Shown: positions 1 to 12,161 of the stretch, piece by piece | How positions within the stretch are numbered: the first letter of the stretch is position 1 | Layout of the letters: every line of letters begins with the position of its first letter | Origin: Cheiracanthium punctorium | Taxonomy: Eukaryota; Arthropoda; Arachnida; Araneae; Cheiracanthiidae | DNA: 64,000 nucleotides | NCBI GenBank assembly: GCA_038373885.1 | Contig: JAWZYV010016058.1 | Span: 2,170,001 to 2,234,000, forward strand | Direction of reading: 5' to 3' | Position numbers and translations under genes: made by a program | The notes under the pieces: model-generated | The model's database searches: none | What the model was told of the DNA's origin: nothing | What the model saw: the letters and a program-made list of their open reading frames with translations, nothing else

Positions 1-1389
1 AAATTTCATTACACTGAAACAGATTTACTCTTTCATAAAATTAAAAAAAGTAAGTAAAATCAAATAACTTTTGTAATCATAAAATTAAAAAATAATTCTA
101 ATATATTCGTCTTCAATGTATTTTTTTTTTCAGGATATTGCTAATGAGGAAGGTAACCTCTGAGGGTAATTTAATACAACCCCTAAATAGTTTATAGACA
201 TTAATCCATTATTTTATTCTGATAAATTAAAAACTAGCAGCACCGAAAATTTACCCAATATGAATTTTTTTAACGATAAAAATTATATTCTGTTTCAATA
301 AGCTCAAACCACTGCCTTCAATTTTCTCATGGAAAATAATATAACAATATGAAATATTAATTAATATTTTTATTTTTTTTCTTGGTTTGCGAAGTTAATA
401 GCTCTGCATTACTAATAAGAACTAGGTCTAATAAAAAACAATACACAGAATTTTTATAATGTAGGATCACATTTCTCCATAACGGTCTTATGTAGGTAAA
501 GGAAAACTATTTTTTTCAACGTCGATGCAAGTTATTACTCCATTTGAAAACTGCGTGAAGTAAACAGATGATCTAACTCAACTACACAGGGTTTCTTTTA
601 TCGCAATCAGAAACGTGACTTCTTAAATTAAAACTGCTGGACGTTCATAAACTCTGACTCAAACTTTACGTCCTACTAACATGTGCGATTCTAAATATCT
701 CCTCGATATGACGCAGTTTGATATTTTTCACGAGATTGAACCGTTCAGGATTTAAACATTTATAACTTGAGCATTTAAAGGGGAGAAACGAAGGTCGATA
801 GTATAAATAATAAGAAACATTAATAAATTTGTTTGGGTGATATGGATTAAGGCACAATATATATCATGTTAATGAACATTTCGTGAAAAATAAAAGTGTT
901 TGTTTCATTTTTCTGCGGGTGCCTTACAACTAATCAAGCGATAAGTAAGCCTCAAGTTATTGCGTCCCTCAGTAATTTCAACAACAACAAAAAATAAAGA
1001 CTACCTGAATGTTTTTTTTTCTTTTTGTCTTTCTTTGTGAAAAAATCTTACTGGTATTTTGAAGACAACAAAGAAATATTTACAAGGAAATATTTTCATG
1101 ATGTTATCGCTCTGGAAAAGAAAAGCTCTGGCTAAAGTTCCCGAAATCAGGTCTATCGCGCAACTTTCAATCTAAAACTTGGGAGTTTTAGTCGGTTTTC
1201 TCCTGGTGTAACTTTAATACGCGTTTGAATCCTTTATAAAGTCCCCTACCCAAGGCACCCCACCCCCATGGCAGATACCCTTCGTGCAAGCTTGACATAG
1301 CACGCAAACAAAAATTACCGCTCTGAAAGGGGGCAAGCTTTTAAGAATTGGATCAGAAAAGGGCCCGCAAACATAAAAAAAAAACTCAC
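1..1389. other. AT-rich non-coding stretch, possible intron
   Basis: No open reading frame here resembles a known protein. If the minus-strand splice donor at 1389/1390 is real, this stretch is the start of intron 1 of a gene that continues off the left edge of the window. Otherwise it is plain intergenic DNA. Confidence 0.4.
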
Positions 1390-1640
1390 CTATTCCCGGC
1401 GCTGTCAACCGCAACGACGCATCCGAGGAGTTATTAGTGAATAAACGACTATCCCAGTAATGACGGGGGAGCGGAGACAGGAACAAGTGCTAAGCCGGAA
1501 CTGAACGCTAACGAGCGAATAATGAATGAATGAGCCGATGGGATGCTTGCTGCACGCTTTGAATCATGCAGCCTGATCGAGTCTGACGAGGGAAGGTGTT
1601 AAGGGAAGTGATCGCTAGCTTAATATCCGCACGGTAAACA
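1390..1640 (-). promoter_or_regulatory. Candidate CpG-rich promoter and 5' non-coding exon
   Basis: This segment is clearly richer in G+C and CpG than the flanking DNA, with about twenty CpG in 260 bp. Read on the minus strand it ends in AATAG followed by GTGAGT, a near-consensus splice donor with the exon/intron boundary between 1390 and 1389. A TCAGTT initiator-like motif lies at 1504-1499 on the same strand and would give an exon of about 113 nt. The only ATG close to the donor (GGATGCG) runs into a stop after five codons, so the exon would be untranslated. On the opposite strand a canonical TATAAAAG lies at 1655-1662, so a divergent promoter is also possible. This is a prediction from sequence composition and signals only. 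Confidence 0.35.
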
Positions 1641-2174
1641 AATTCCGCTTTCGCTATAAAAGATAGATTTCGATTTGATATGGGAGGGGGGAAAACGTCG
1701 GGATGCCCGTAAACGCAATTATGAGTTTAAAGTGCACTTCGTTCGACGGAATTTGAAATCCTATTTAAAATAAAAATTAGACAGACATTTTGTACTGACC
1801 GCAAATACATAGAAGTAGTACAGGGAGTAAGTTTAGAGCAGCACAGAGCGTCGAACTTTCGTCAGATGTAAAAAAAGAAGAGACGTTTAAAGACTTTTTT
1901 GTGATGCACGTACCGTCCCAACGCTGTTTAGGGTTTTGCCTTGCGCTGATCATTTCGAGACGGGAAAAAAAGGCGTTGCCATTCGAAATTTTTCAGTTTC
2001 TCTTCTTATAACCGTAACCGTCAGTGTTACTTAGTTGCAGTTCAAAGAATCTCGAGACCATATATCTCTGAATAAAAAATCGCTGAAATTTCCTCTCATC
2101 GGTTGAACAGACCGACCTCTAGAGGTCCATATATCGGCAAAGTTAGGCAACCTGTACAGTTTCAGCTTATTATA
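1641..2174. other. Non-coding flank, plus-strand TATA-like site
   Basis: Contains TATAAAAG at 1655-1662 on the plus strand. No coding sequence or repeat is recognised in the rest. Confidence 0.3.
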
Positions 2175-2876
2175 CAGGGTGCCTCAAAAGGTTGTTGTCA
2201 AACTTAACATTCTAGTATGTCATGCCATGACAAACAAGATTTACACAGGAACTTTTGTCCGCAAATGCAAACTGCGGCAGCTAGAGGGCAATGTTCGCAG
2301 TTCTATGGAAGCAGTCTAGGACGTTGCAGAGATGGATGAACTGGTTAGTACTAATTTCGAACAGGCCGAAGTGCATGACGAATATGGTGCGGAGGAGGGA
2401 AAGGGCGGCTTCAGCGAGGGGGCTATAGCCTCCCTCCGAACTTTTTCTTTTAGACCTTTAGATTCGTATGTACTTCACGATACCACAAGTTCAGTTTGCA
2501 TTTTGAACAATTTATAGACAACCTAAAATGTTCAATGGCCTGCTCCGAAAATTCAGCCTGGAGACGTCCTTGGAGTATGGAGAAATTACGTGAAAAGTGG
2601 TGTGACTTCATTAAATGACGTATTTATTAATATGACTTCCTATCCACGGCACCATAGACACATCATGCATATCAGCTAATTCTGAGTTAGTAAATCGATT
2701 CATCCTTCTCCGGCAACGTCTTAGACTAAAATGATCACGGTTCCATCAGCCTGCGAACGTCGCCAGCTAGCGGTCGCGGTTTTCATTTTGGGACACAAGC
2801 TCCTTTGTAAATCTTAAATATCATGGTATGACAGAACAGCATGTTATGTTTGGCAACGACCTTTTGAGACACCCTG
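2175..2876. mobile_element. TA-flanked inverted-repeat DNA element, non-autonomous
   Basis: The left end starts CAGGGTGCCTCAAAAGG and the right end is its diverged complement, ending CCTTTTGAGACACCCTG. Similarity between the arms continues inward for about 175-190 bp (2175 to about 2351 and about 2687 to 2876). The left flank is TA and the right flank TT, consistent with an old TA target site. CAGGG termini and TA targeting are typical of the Tc1/mariner superfamily. No transposase is recognisable inside; the short ORF at 2332-2517 has no known relatives that I can name. The element is probably a deletion derivative of a mariner-like transposon, and the divergence of its arms suggests it is old. 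Confidence 0.65.
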
Positions 2877-5800
2877 TTACTACTGTATACTCGATTTTAC
2901 GGAAAAGAAAAATATTTATGTAATAAAGGACATGTTAAAGCAGCTAAATTTATGCTTTAAGTAATCATTTCGAATTAAAAATAACTAAAGTATTTACTAA
3001 CCAAATTTACTAAGTTCTATTTTTTTGCACTGAAACATATTTAAAATTTTACATTCTGAGAAAGGCACCATTAAATAAAATTTATGAAACTACTTTCTGA
3101 CATGTTCAAAGGGAAATAAAAAACTTATTTGAAAAGCACGATTTGCCTCATGCCGTTTCAAAATTTTACGACAAAAGTTCTAGTATAAAATTTCCTTACT
3201 TGAAAAACAAAAATAAAGAAATGCAACTGAAACATAAAAAGGAAGATAAAAATATAAGTCGAAGAAATATACACGCTAGAAGTGAAAAAGATCCCGTATA
3301 CAGGTTACATGATGGATTATTTCACTCTTATTCTTTAAGATTTTCCGCGAAGAGGGGGAAGGTGGTGAAATTCCCCGAATTGTTGCGTGACGTTCTGACT
3401 TACCAGGTAAGAACCGAGATATTTCTATTGCGAAAAAAAAAAAATTCCAGCAAATAAAAACAGTAAAAAGATATACTATCGTACTGAAAAATGCTTGCTG
3501 CGAAGTATAGCTGATTCGACATCGTTTGCTTACCACTTTAAAGACAAGAACAAGATAGAGATATGTGGGGCTGTGATGGCCGGTTTTCTGGAAACTGGCA
3601 AATAGATCGAATGACATACATCTTATCAAAAACCTCTGTGCATATGCGATTACGTTCATATTAAGTCAGTTGAGCCAATATACTTCTCAAGGATCTTTCG
3701 CAGTTTTCATGGCGTGCCTGAATCCAGCAGCTCAAGTTTTTCTCAAGCGCGTAGATGGGCCTGATAAATAATCCAGTTAGACCTTTAAGTGAGTTCAATA
3801 GAATAAGAACATAAGCCTGATTCTTCAAGTGTACATAAGACTGTGTGGTTATGTCTTCTGCAAAAAACGAATACTGGTTTTACGACTGGCTCTGCGAAGT
3901 TTTGGTATTTTTCAAATGATATGTAAACACGATTTTTGATCCGGTTCCAAAGTATTCCTGAAAAGATTCCTCCTTCATATAACTACAGACAAAGACCTAC
4001 TCATCGTACAATGGCTAGACTTACGGTCTTTTTAATGCTACTGTAAGTTTCGCATCGCAGTTTAGATTCACATCACATCAATGATTGAGGACTTATGGCT
4101 ATCGGTACCGCTCGGAAACTGCTAGCGACCTTTCAGAGATACGGATTTAGCCTGTAAGTAAAGTACGCATGGCAATTTTTAGTGCTAAATCAAGAACCGA
4201 ACGCAAAATTCACAGGTTACTAGTCCGGTACTTTAATAATACTGGTTACTATTCCGATATCTTAACGACTGTTATTACTCCGAAACTAGAGCTACTACAT
4301 CCTCTAAAAGACTTACAACATTGGTTTGATGATCGGCCGCATGAACTAAATACCTTCCTTACTTCCAATTATACTTCAACCCTTTTTCATAGCTCAAATT
4401 CGACTCGATTTTAAATCACAATGCTTTTAGGATTTTCATATATCTACAAATAATAAACTGAGTTGTGATGCTTGTACAGTAAGTATAGTGTATCTATTTT
4501 AAAAGCTTCCTTGGACGTTATTAACATCGATTTGAAACTAATGCAGGATATTTAAGTTTGATTAATAAAGATGAAATCTGTTGTTCAAGGAACTTTCTCA
4601 CTTTGCGGAAGGGAAATTTTTGGCGGAAATAAAAATTACAGATTTCCTACCATTTGGAGATTTTGAAAACGCATAAGAATATTTTAGTCAAGACCAATTT
4701 AAACCTATCAAAGTCTCTTCAATTTTTGCCCCTACTGAATTTTAATATTCTCTGAATCTCTAAAAGCTTGACGTTTGGGTGAAACTGAACAGGTTAATTT
4801 AATATCCGATACAAACCTGAGCAAGTTTCCTGTCGTGATTTGAAGGAATAGAAATAAAGTTACTGCCAATTTGCAGAGATATGCTTGAAATGCAGCTACA
4901 GCTCAAATGGATAGAATTTTCGGAATTCATATTTAAATGAATGCAAAAGAATGCAACTGGAAAAAAAAAATACGCACCCTCTCCAACTTGTCACGCACGG
5001 AACGAGAAAGATGATCATTTACACGTTACGTGACGAATCGAATTATTTCTACTTTAATTTTTTGATGAATTCAGTTATTTTTAAAAAGCCTTGAGGGGAG
5101 ACCAGGGTAAACGCGCCACCTTAAGGTAAAATAATACTTTTTCTGTACTGTGAAATGACTTATTACTTTAGAAAGGGGGATTGTTTTGTTTTACATGTAC
5201 TTGCACATGCCATAAATACGTTAACAGAACTTAATGGTGTTTGGTGTTGTTCAAGAGGGAGTTTGAGAAGCATTACTCTGTGGCTTCGGAAGCCACCTGT
5301 ATCTTCTTGTGAACCTTGTGAATTTGCACACTCTGTGTTGAGGGCACTTTTAAGTGGTTCAAAAAATGTCATGTCAAGAGACATCTAAAAAGACAAGTAA
5401 TAAATATTTATTTTTCTTAAATTTTGTTAATAACACCAGATATTAAACATTTGCAGTGTTGTAGCTAACTAATTCAGTTACATAATTAAGTAATTCTTAT
5501 ATATTTTCATTGATTTGTTAAAACTGTATTGATTTTTCTTTCTTTCTTTTTTAAAATTAAAATCGGAGTTGGTACAATACGACGAACGATGGTAATTCAC
5601 GAGTAATGTAGATACTTACGCATAACGCCTATAGCATAGAAATGTTACGGAATGTTATTCGAATTCGTACACACAATAAGTACGGCTATAAAATGATAAA
5701 AGAACACACTTATTTCGATTTATATGTATGTCAGAATTTAGAACGAAACAGTTGAAGACAATATTATCTGCTATTACATACATACTGCTTATAGATTAGA

Positions 5801-7919
5801 ATCTTGAACACCTACTGAGATGATTCCTCATGCAGCTCGATACACTGCAGCACTTATCGCGACTTTCCCGCAGGTGTTACGTATTTTGCTTTTTTGGAGG
5901 GTGGCAGCATATCCCCGTATAGCGCCGTTACTCTGGTCCCGAGTGGTTTTTATTTTTATTATAAACCTTCCTGTAATGGATTCTTTTATCAGCTTGTGAA
6001 TCAAAGCGTAAGTTTAAACGTAAAGAATGTAGACACGGCATACATTGATGTAAAACAAACATTTGTTGAAATTGCTTGTAATAATTCTTTTTAAAAAAGA
6101 ATCTGCAAAGCTTTTAAAGTGATGAATGTATAACAAAACGGAATACACTATATAAAACAATAATTTTTATAGTTTTTGTTAACAATAAACAAGATTCGGT
6201 GCAACATCGAGAATGAATGTGGAACCTTTGCTTAATATTAAACTAACAGCAAGTCTAACTCTAATTTTCATTTGACAGAAAATAAGTTTCTTCTAAACTG
6301 TTAAATTTATGTAGTTAAAAATTATACTATGTATAAATATTATGAGTTATGCAACATATTATGTATTAATTTTTTATAAATATTATTTAGTGAAAAATAA
6401 CAACTTAATTCACATCTGTGTTAAAGATCAAATCTGCATCCAAAGATAAACGATAAACTATATACATTTGTAGAAGGTTTAGAAATATGAAAAATCTTTT
6501 ATATAAAAGCAAATTATAAAATTTGTCAGAAGTATTGAGTTTTTTCATGCAAAACCACATAATGAAGTAAAATGCAGCAACAGCTTAAGAAAAATGAAAT
6601 AATAATTACATTATAAAACTCTTTAAATCAGTGGGAAACCATAAGAAAAACAATAAAAAAATATTATGTTTTCTTTTCCTTTCTTCCTTTTTTTTACTGC
6701 GGTTTAAGTAAAAGAATCTCACTTTAGGATTTTTCAAAGATAAATTGGATTACATTAATTTTACTTTTATAATGACGGAATAAAAGAAGGAATTGCTTAA
6801 GTGATATTTGCTAATTTTTTTTTCAGAAAAATTCTTTAATCTTTGAGATTTTATAAGTAATACTTTAGATAGCTATATGTATAAAGTAAAACATTTGCTT
6901 CTCCCTTAATTAGTATTTTTTTGTTTGTGTTATATACAAGTGGTAAACACCGTAGAATCGATCGGCCATAATTTTGTATACATACTTATAAACAGAAAAA
7001 TCTTGTCCACATTTTAAAATCATAAAAAAATGCTGGAACTCAAGATTTTTTTTCACGTACTTTTTAAATGTTTCCGAATAAGTTAGAGAAATCTTATTAA
7101 AATTTCGCGTACGAACGCAAAGGATGAGAAGTTATCGAGGTCTCGTCTCGTCTTGCAGTTGCATGTCCCAATTTCGTTTCGCTCTCTATAATTTGGTCGC
7201 TAAAAAGTCACATCTAGTACAACATTGGTGATTTTCTAGGAAGAACGTGAGTCCGTGAAATCAGACTTTAAGCTATAAAGCATCCACCCCAACTACTTTA
7301 AAATGACATTAATTATACCAAATAAACTTACATTTTACCAATTGTATTTTCTTTTAAATTTTGAGTGATCTATAAAAATAGTAATTTTATGTCATTAGTA
7401 GATAAGTAATGCATTAATAGGAGTTTTTCAATGTAATCCATTTCAAAGCGTTTTATCACAAACTGTATTATTTACATATAAGTACGAATTCGTTAATAAG
7501 CACACAGTCAAAATACTGAGGAAAAAATATTAAGCATGTTGATTTTTGTATTTTTTAAAAGTTTCGATAAATTTGTAATGTGAAAAACACACTGTCATTT
7601 TTTTTGAAAATTTCCTATTTATCTAGGGGCATTTCTTTGAAAAGGAACAATCCTTTTCACAGAGACATTTTTAAAATTTTTAGCGAGGGTAGAATATTTT
7701 TATAATTATTAAAAACATGTCACTTCTCAAATGCAGCAGCCTCTATTATTAAAAAAAAAAGCTTACTCAAGTGAAACATAAATTAACAGAAGTTAAGAAT
7801 AACAGAAAGCAAGGTTTATGTCATTTTATTTCTGTGAACTAAGAATATGAAAAATAAATTGGATTACTCATATCAACGCATTATCAGACCTTCATATGAA
7901 AGAAGTGACACTATTATAA
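2877..7919. other. AT-rich stretch with no recognised gene
   Basis: About 5 kb with only short ORFs (up to 127 codons) that lack domain signatures. A small block at 5100-5135 carries GGTAAA- and ACCTTAAGG-like motifs that recur near 18-19 kb. Nothing else is supportable. Confidence 0.5.
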
Positions 7920-8099
7920 TACAACAACCTCGGTCTCGCCTGTCGACCAAAGCGTTCGGAGTTTTCCGTGGTTTTCTCCGAACCTCGCGTAAATATGGGG
8001 TAGGATATCTTAGAAAGTCTCCCACTAAGGGCATTCCCCCTGTAAGCCTAGGACCCTAGTGCAGTCAATTGGCCTTAATCCACAAGCAAACAAACAAAC
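7920..8099 (+). repeat. SINE-like repeat, copy 1 of a five-copy family
   Basis: The copy carries the family body, with segments such as TTTTCCGTGGTTTTCTCCGAA, ACCTCGCGTAAATATG and CCTAGTGCAGTCAAT, and ends in a (CAAA)n tail at about 8083-8099. Related blocks occur at 26955-27125, 30225-30395, 37500-37645 and 63735-63980, all in the opposite orientation. The best-preserved relative, at 63.8 kb, has a tRNA-like B box at its head. The family is therefore probably a tRNA-derived SINE. The head of this copy is diverged or truncated. Confidence 0.55.
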
Positions 8100-9284
8100 A
8101 ATTATAATACAACAATTAAATGGCTAACGACAAGCTTTAGTCAGAAGCTTGGGATCTGCGCCAATTTCGTTCCGTGAACAATGCGGTCAAGAAAAAATGA
8201 AGCATATAACAGAACCAAATTATTCACTTAAATTTAAGTGCATTAATAAACCTCACAAAACAAAACTCGGAAGAGAATTCCAAGTTAGGAGTGCTGCTTT
8301 CGGCGTTACATAAAAGAAACATATATCAGAAAATCATAAGAGGTTTCGAACTCTAAAACTTGCAGATTTTAGAGTCACAGTGGAACGTACGAATATGTAC
8401 CTTCCACATTTCAGTATTCACAGTGAATATTGAGAAAAAGTAATGACCATAGCTTTTTTGAAGTTGGTTCCATTGCATTCCCTTTTTCGAATGAGCAGTT
8501 TTTTTTTATCTTTTCTGTTTCTGCTTCACTTTTTTCTTTCTTTCAGTTGTTTACCACTTCATTGCTTGCGGAAGCTACAAATCTGCATTTTATGGACCAT
8601 GACCCGCATTAGTTTATTCACCCAATGACAGTACTTTAAGCGTGAACTAAAGAAAAGTATCATTAATTTTTTTCTTTCACTTTTTAGTAACGATTCTTTA
8701 ACATACATATTTTTTGCTCGTTATGATTATGCATGATTAGTAGAAGATTTATTCTGGTTAAAAAATAATGTACTCATTGGAAACATTTTCGATTTATTTC
8801 TCGGATATTTCTTTTTCATAATTTTTTAACCGAAAAATAAAAAGGCAGGGAGAGGCAGTATTAGGGACGCAAACATGAACGCCTCGTATAAGTTGCAGAG
8901 AGTGTGTACTGTGGATAAATACTAGTGAACAGAAATGATTACAATAAATACACACACACACGAATTACGTTTAATAACGTAATAAACTAAAACTACACAA
9001 AATTGTGTGTAAAATTAATAGCTCATAGACCAACAGTTTTCACTACTTTTTAAAAAGTTGTTAGTAAAACATATAAACATATTAATGTTTTTAAATATTT
9101 TTATTATTTTTTTTAACGATGTGCATATTTTTACAAACTTCACATTTGAAAAAACTGTAAACTCTATGTGCAAAATGCCATACATTATGAATTTAAAAAT
9201 AAAACAACATAACAGAAACTCTTTTAATACTCTATCGTTCAAAACAACATCATTATAACAATGATAAAAATGATTGAAGAAAGC
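8100..9284. other. AT-rich stretch with no recognised gene
   Basis: Holds only short ORFs and a small (CA)n run at 8950-8961. The left terminus expected for the Tc1 copy that follows was not found. Confidence 0.45.
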
Positions 9285-10107
9285 CTGGGAAGGTCATCCA
9301 AGAGCCACGACGGCGGGCGAGGAGTGCTACAGCTACTCAGCTCACTGGTCACTTGTATGCAGCCACAGAAACCAGTGTATCAAGGGTGTCTGTTTCCAAA
9401 AGACTTCATGAGAGGGGATTGTTTGAAGAAGACCTGCTGTTTGCGCCCCGCTCACTTCTAGGAATAGGAGAATCCGTTTAGCATGGTGCAGAGAGCATAG
9501 AGATTGGAGTATTGATCAATGGGCGACCGTTCGCTCCACTGATGAGTCCCGGTTCAGCCTAAGCACCGATTCTCGCCGTCTCATATGGAGAGAACCAGTG
9601 ACCCGGTACTTACCCTCCAATGATCGAAATTGAACATTATGACAGAGGACTTTTTGGTCTGGGCAGGCATGATGTTGGATGGCCGCACACCATGTCTATG
9701 AAAGAGGCAGTGTGACTGGTGTGAGGTATAGGGATGAGGTTTAGGAGCCCTATGTTCGTCTTTTCAGGGGTGCAGTTGGCCCTAAGTTCATTTTAATGGA
9801 CCATAACACGAGGCCACATTGAGTTCTTCTGGTACGCGAATTTCAAGAGAGTGGGAATATTCGTCGGATGGATTGGTCAGCAAAACTCCAGACCTTAACC
9901 CTGTAGAGCATGACTGGGACGCTCTCGGAAGTGCAATTGCAACTGGCAACCCCCTCCGAGAACCATCCAGAGAATCCCTTTGCTGAACGAGTGGGACCAA
10001 TTGCCACAGGAAATGAGAAACTGCCTTATTTCAAATATGGAATCACGCTGCGAGGGGATTGTTGCGAGACCTGTATATATGTAAGAGGGGACCATACCCC
10101 CTATTAA
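9285..10107 (+). pseudogene. Broken Tc1-family transposase
   Basis: Translated in shifting frames, this stretch reads as a near-complete Tc1-type transposase, the DDE enzyme that cuts and pastes Tc1 elements at TA sites. Recognisable pieces, in order, are an N-terminal block resembling the helix-turn-helix region, SKRLHERGLFARRP-like residues, WCREHRDWSIDQW and TDESRFSL (around the first catalytic aspartate, about 9470-9565), a GxxxxGW block at about 9660-9690, and LMDHNTRPH (second catalytic aspartate, about 9795-9820). These are followed by a decayed DLNPVEHAWDALG-type block at 9890-9930 and a C-terminal RGDHTPY at about 10085-10105. Several frameshifts and in-frame stops (for example in the third quarter) break it, so no active enzyme can be made. 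The family assignment rests on the motif order and is strong; subfamily (Tcb1/Tcb2-like) is less certain. Confidence 0.85.
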
Positions 10108-10334
10108 CCCATCTATTAATCCATTTTTTTGGTTTATTATGCAACCGCTGTTTCATACCTTCCGACTTCAGCGTGTGTCACGTACGATCACGTGTGTGTA
10201 TTAGAATTATTGGATGGTTATTTATTTTGTATTGTATCAATGTATGTACATATCCAATTTCATTAAAATCGATCCAGTAGTTCCTAAGATAATCGACTAG
10301 TCTGCAAATTCCCTTAATTTCTAACACCAGTGTA
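10108..10334 (+). mobile_element. 3' non-coding tail of the Tc1 element
   Basis: This directly follows the transposase relic and carries the module CCAATTTCATTAAAATCG at about 10252, often seen downstream of Tc1-type coding regions. It finishes with ACACCAGTGTA, ending at 10334, which resembles a Tc1 terminal inverted repeat abutting a TA target. A matching left end was not found, so the element is 5'-truncated or too diverged there. Confidence 0.5.
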
Positions 10335-10666
10335 TAAATCTAACTATTAGCTCATAGACAAGTTATTTTCGCTGTTTGTCTCGAATTTGTTGGTAAAAAA
10401 ACTTGGTTTTATTAAGAAATGTGAATCTCTAGAAGTTTTGTATTTATTTTTAAGCTTGTGATAAAGTTATATTCGTTGCGAAATTAAATGTAAAAATATT
10501 TCAGTTAAATGCTAATTGTAGCATTGAAATGCGCAAAATTTATGTCTGAAAATTGTTATATTCATTACTTTTACTCTAAGGGACCTATGAAAAATAAAAT
10601 TTGCTACTCCTCGCTATTTGACTCAAATTACTAATATTCGTTTTAACACAAAGAACAATTAAATAG

Positions 10667-10706
<40 letters not shown>

Positions 10707-11189
10707 CGACTGCAACTATTCATAATTTATTCTAGGCAACCCAAAGAAACATGCATTTAATAGCAGTGTAATAATTATAAATCATTCTCTTTTAACCAGG
10801 TTTAACGCTACCTCTAGGAGTGTTGATTTCAGGGGGTTGATCCCTTCTCGGGAATTGGTTCAGAATTAGGGGATCCCGGCTAAAATCGGACTTCCTCCTA
10901 CTGGGGCCTAGTACAAATGGAAGCCCCCCCTCTGCCCTCGCCTTCCTATCTGGGGGGGGGGAGGGATCTGGCATTTCATGCGGTTATCAGAGGGCATAAG
11001 CAACAAAAACAACTCTCTTTTGAAGGAATCTGTGAAAAATTTAATAAAAACCAAATGAGTGAGTAATTCAAATTTTTCTCTACATAACGATATCATGTAT
11101 ATTGTACAATTGTGAGTACAGAAGCGCTATCATTTTAGAATGTGCCAGAACTGTGGCTCATTCTAAAATAACGCTGTTCGACCCACAGT
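10335..11189. repeat. Non-coding stretch with TA microsatellite and G-rich block
   Basis: Contains a (TA)n run at 10671-10703 and a GC-rich block at about 10800-10985 with a run of ten G at 10952-10961. The latter looks like a fragment of an unidentified repeat. No gene is recognised. Confidence 0.5.
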
Positions 11190-12161
11190 CCCAGACAGCA
11201 GATAGGCTTAAATCAAGCTTGACATTTCTTTGAATTTGACGTATTAATACAAGCTTGACAGTTCATTTTAAGCTTGCAGCAAGCTTGAAGATTACAAAAA
11301 ATGAGTCAGCAAATATTTTCCCGCCGAATTTAAGTCATTTGAACTGTCAAGCTTTAATACAACTTGACTACTGCCTGATTTGGAAAGCCACATCCACATA
11401 ACAAGTAATTTATCATCAGTCATAAATTTACTTGACCATAGAATTATAAAAAAAAAAAGATTCTATATTTCCAAATATTGAAATTCTTCAAAATAAAGTA
11501 CAGATATACTACAAAATTGATTTCAAAATCAGTCTTTTGTCTCGATTTTGGCCAATATTGCCCAACATGAGTGTTGCGATATTAAAAGTTTTAAAACGGT
11601 GCCGCTTTTAAGTACATATTATGCTTATTTCCCTATTAGTAGAGTCTATAAATCACACATAACATAATTTTAATTTTGATTCATCCCATGGAAAAATAAA
11701 AGAAACAGATCGGCATCGGCCAATAGTGATCAATCTCGCCAAAAATCGGCGTGAGAACCATAACAGTCACTTCAAACTTTAGTCATTTCCCCTCGAATTG
11801 AATTGGCATGGTGGCTAGGACGCTGGCTTCCCACGCCTTAGGTCCCGAGATCGATCGCGGATGCTAGAGGGAAACAGATTGAAGTAAGATGAGGTTTAGC
11901 GTAGAGGGGAAAATGCGTGGAAAAATATATAGGGCGAGTTCGCCGATAGGCGCCCTATGCAATTAGGATTTTTTTTTTTTTAAGTTTGAATTAAGCTTGC
12001 TATGTCAAGCTTAATGCAAGTTGGGCAAGTATAAACTTGAACACTTGATTCAAGCTTGCATTAAGCTTACACGCTTGAAATTTTCAAGCTTAATTCAAGT
12101 TTATTGACTTGATAAATCAAGCTTGCTGCAAGTTTGATGCAAATTTGCTGTGCTGTCTGGG
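11190..12161. mobile_element. Inverted-repeat element with AAGCTT subterminal repeats
   Basis: The termini are perfect 11-bp inverted repeats, CCCAGACAGCA at 11190-11200 and TGCTGTCTGGG at 12151-12161. Inside each end lie many copies of a CAAGCTTG/AAGCTTGA motif; I count eleven AAGCTT hexamers between about 11213 and 12125. Such subterminal repeats are typical transposase-binding arrays of non-autonomous DNA transposons. No target-site duplication was found and no coding capacity is present. A SINE sits inside (11800-11975). The superfamily is not assigned. Confidence 0.65.
11800..11975 (+). mobile_element. tRNA-derived SINE nested in the AAGCTT element
   Basis: The head resembles an RNA polymerase III promoter, with an A-box-like GTGGCTAGGACGCTGG at 11811-11826 and a B-box-like GGTCCCGAGATCGATCG some 30 bp downstream. 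The body ends close to a T-rich run at about 11970. Insertion inside the 11190-12161 element means the SINE arrived after that transposon. No clean target duplication was seen. Confidence 0.5.

Noticed and set aside
1214..1486. 90-codon minus-strand ORF
   Set aside because: It crosses the candidate splice donor at 1390 and shows no domain; the region fits better as an untranslated exon and intron start.
3143..3659. Overlapping ORFs of 104 and 127 codons on opposite strands
   Set aside because: Low-complexity, lysine-rich or hydrophobic translation of AT-rich DNA; no domain, signal or splice context.
5894..6094. 66-codon ORF after an acceptor-like TTTCCCGCAG
   Set aside because: No domain, no donor, and ordinary AT-rich composition.
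7143..7250. Possible small exon between a CGTCTTGCAG acceptor and a GTGAGT donor
   Set aside because: No open frame crosses it convincingly, and the exon would end in AAC before the donor, a weak context.
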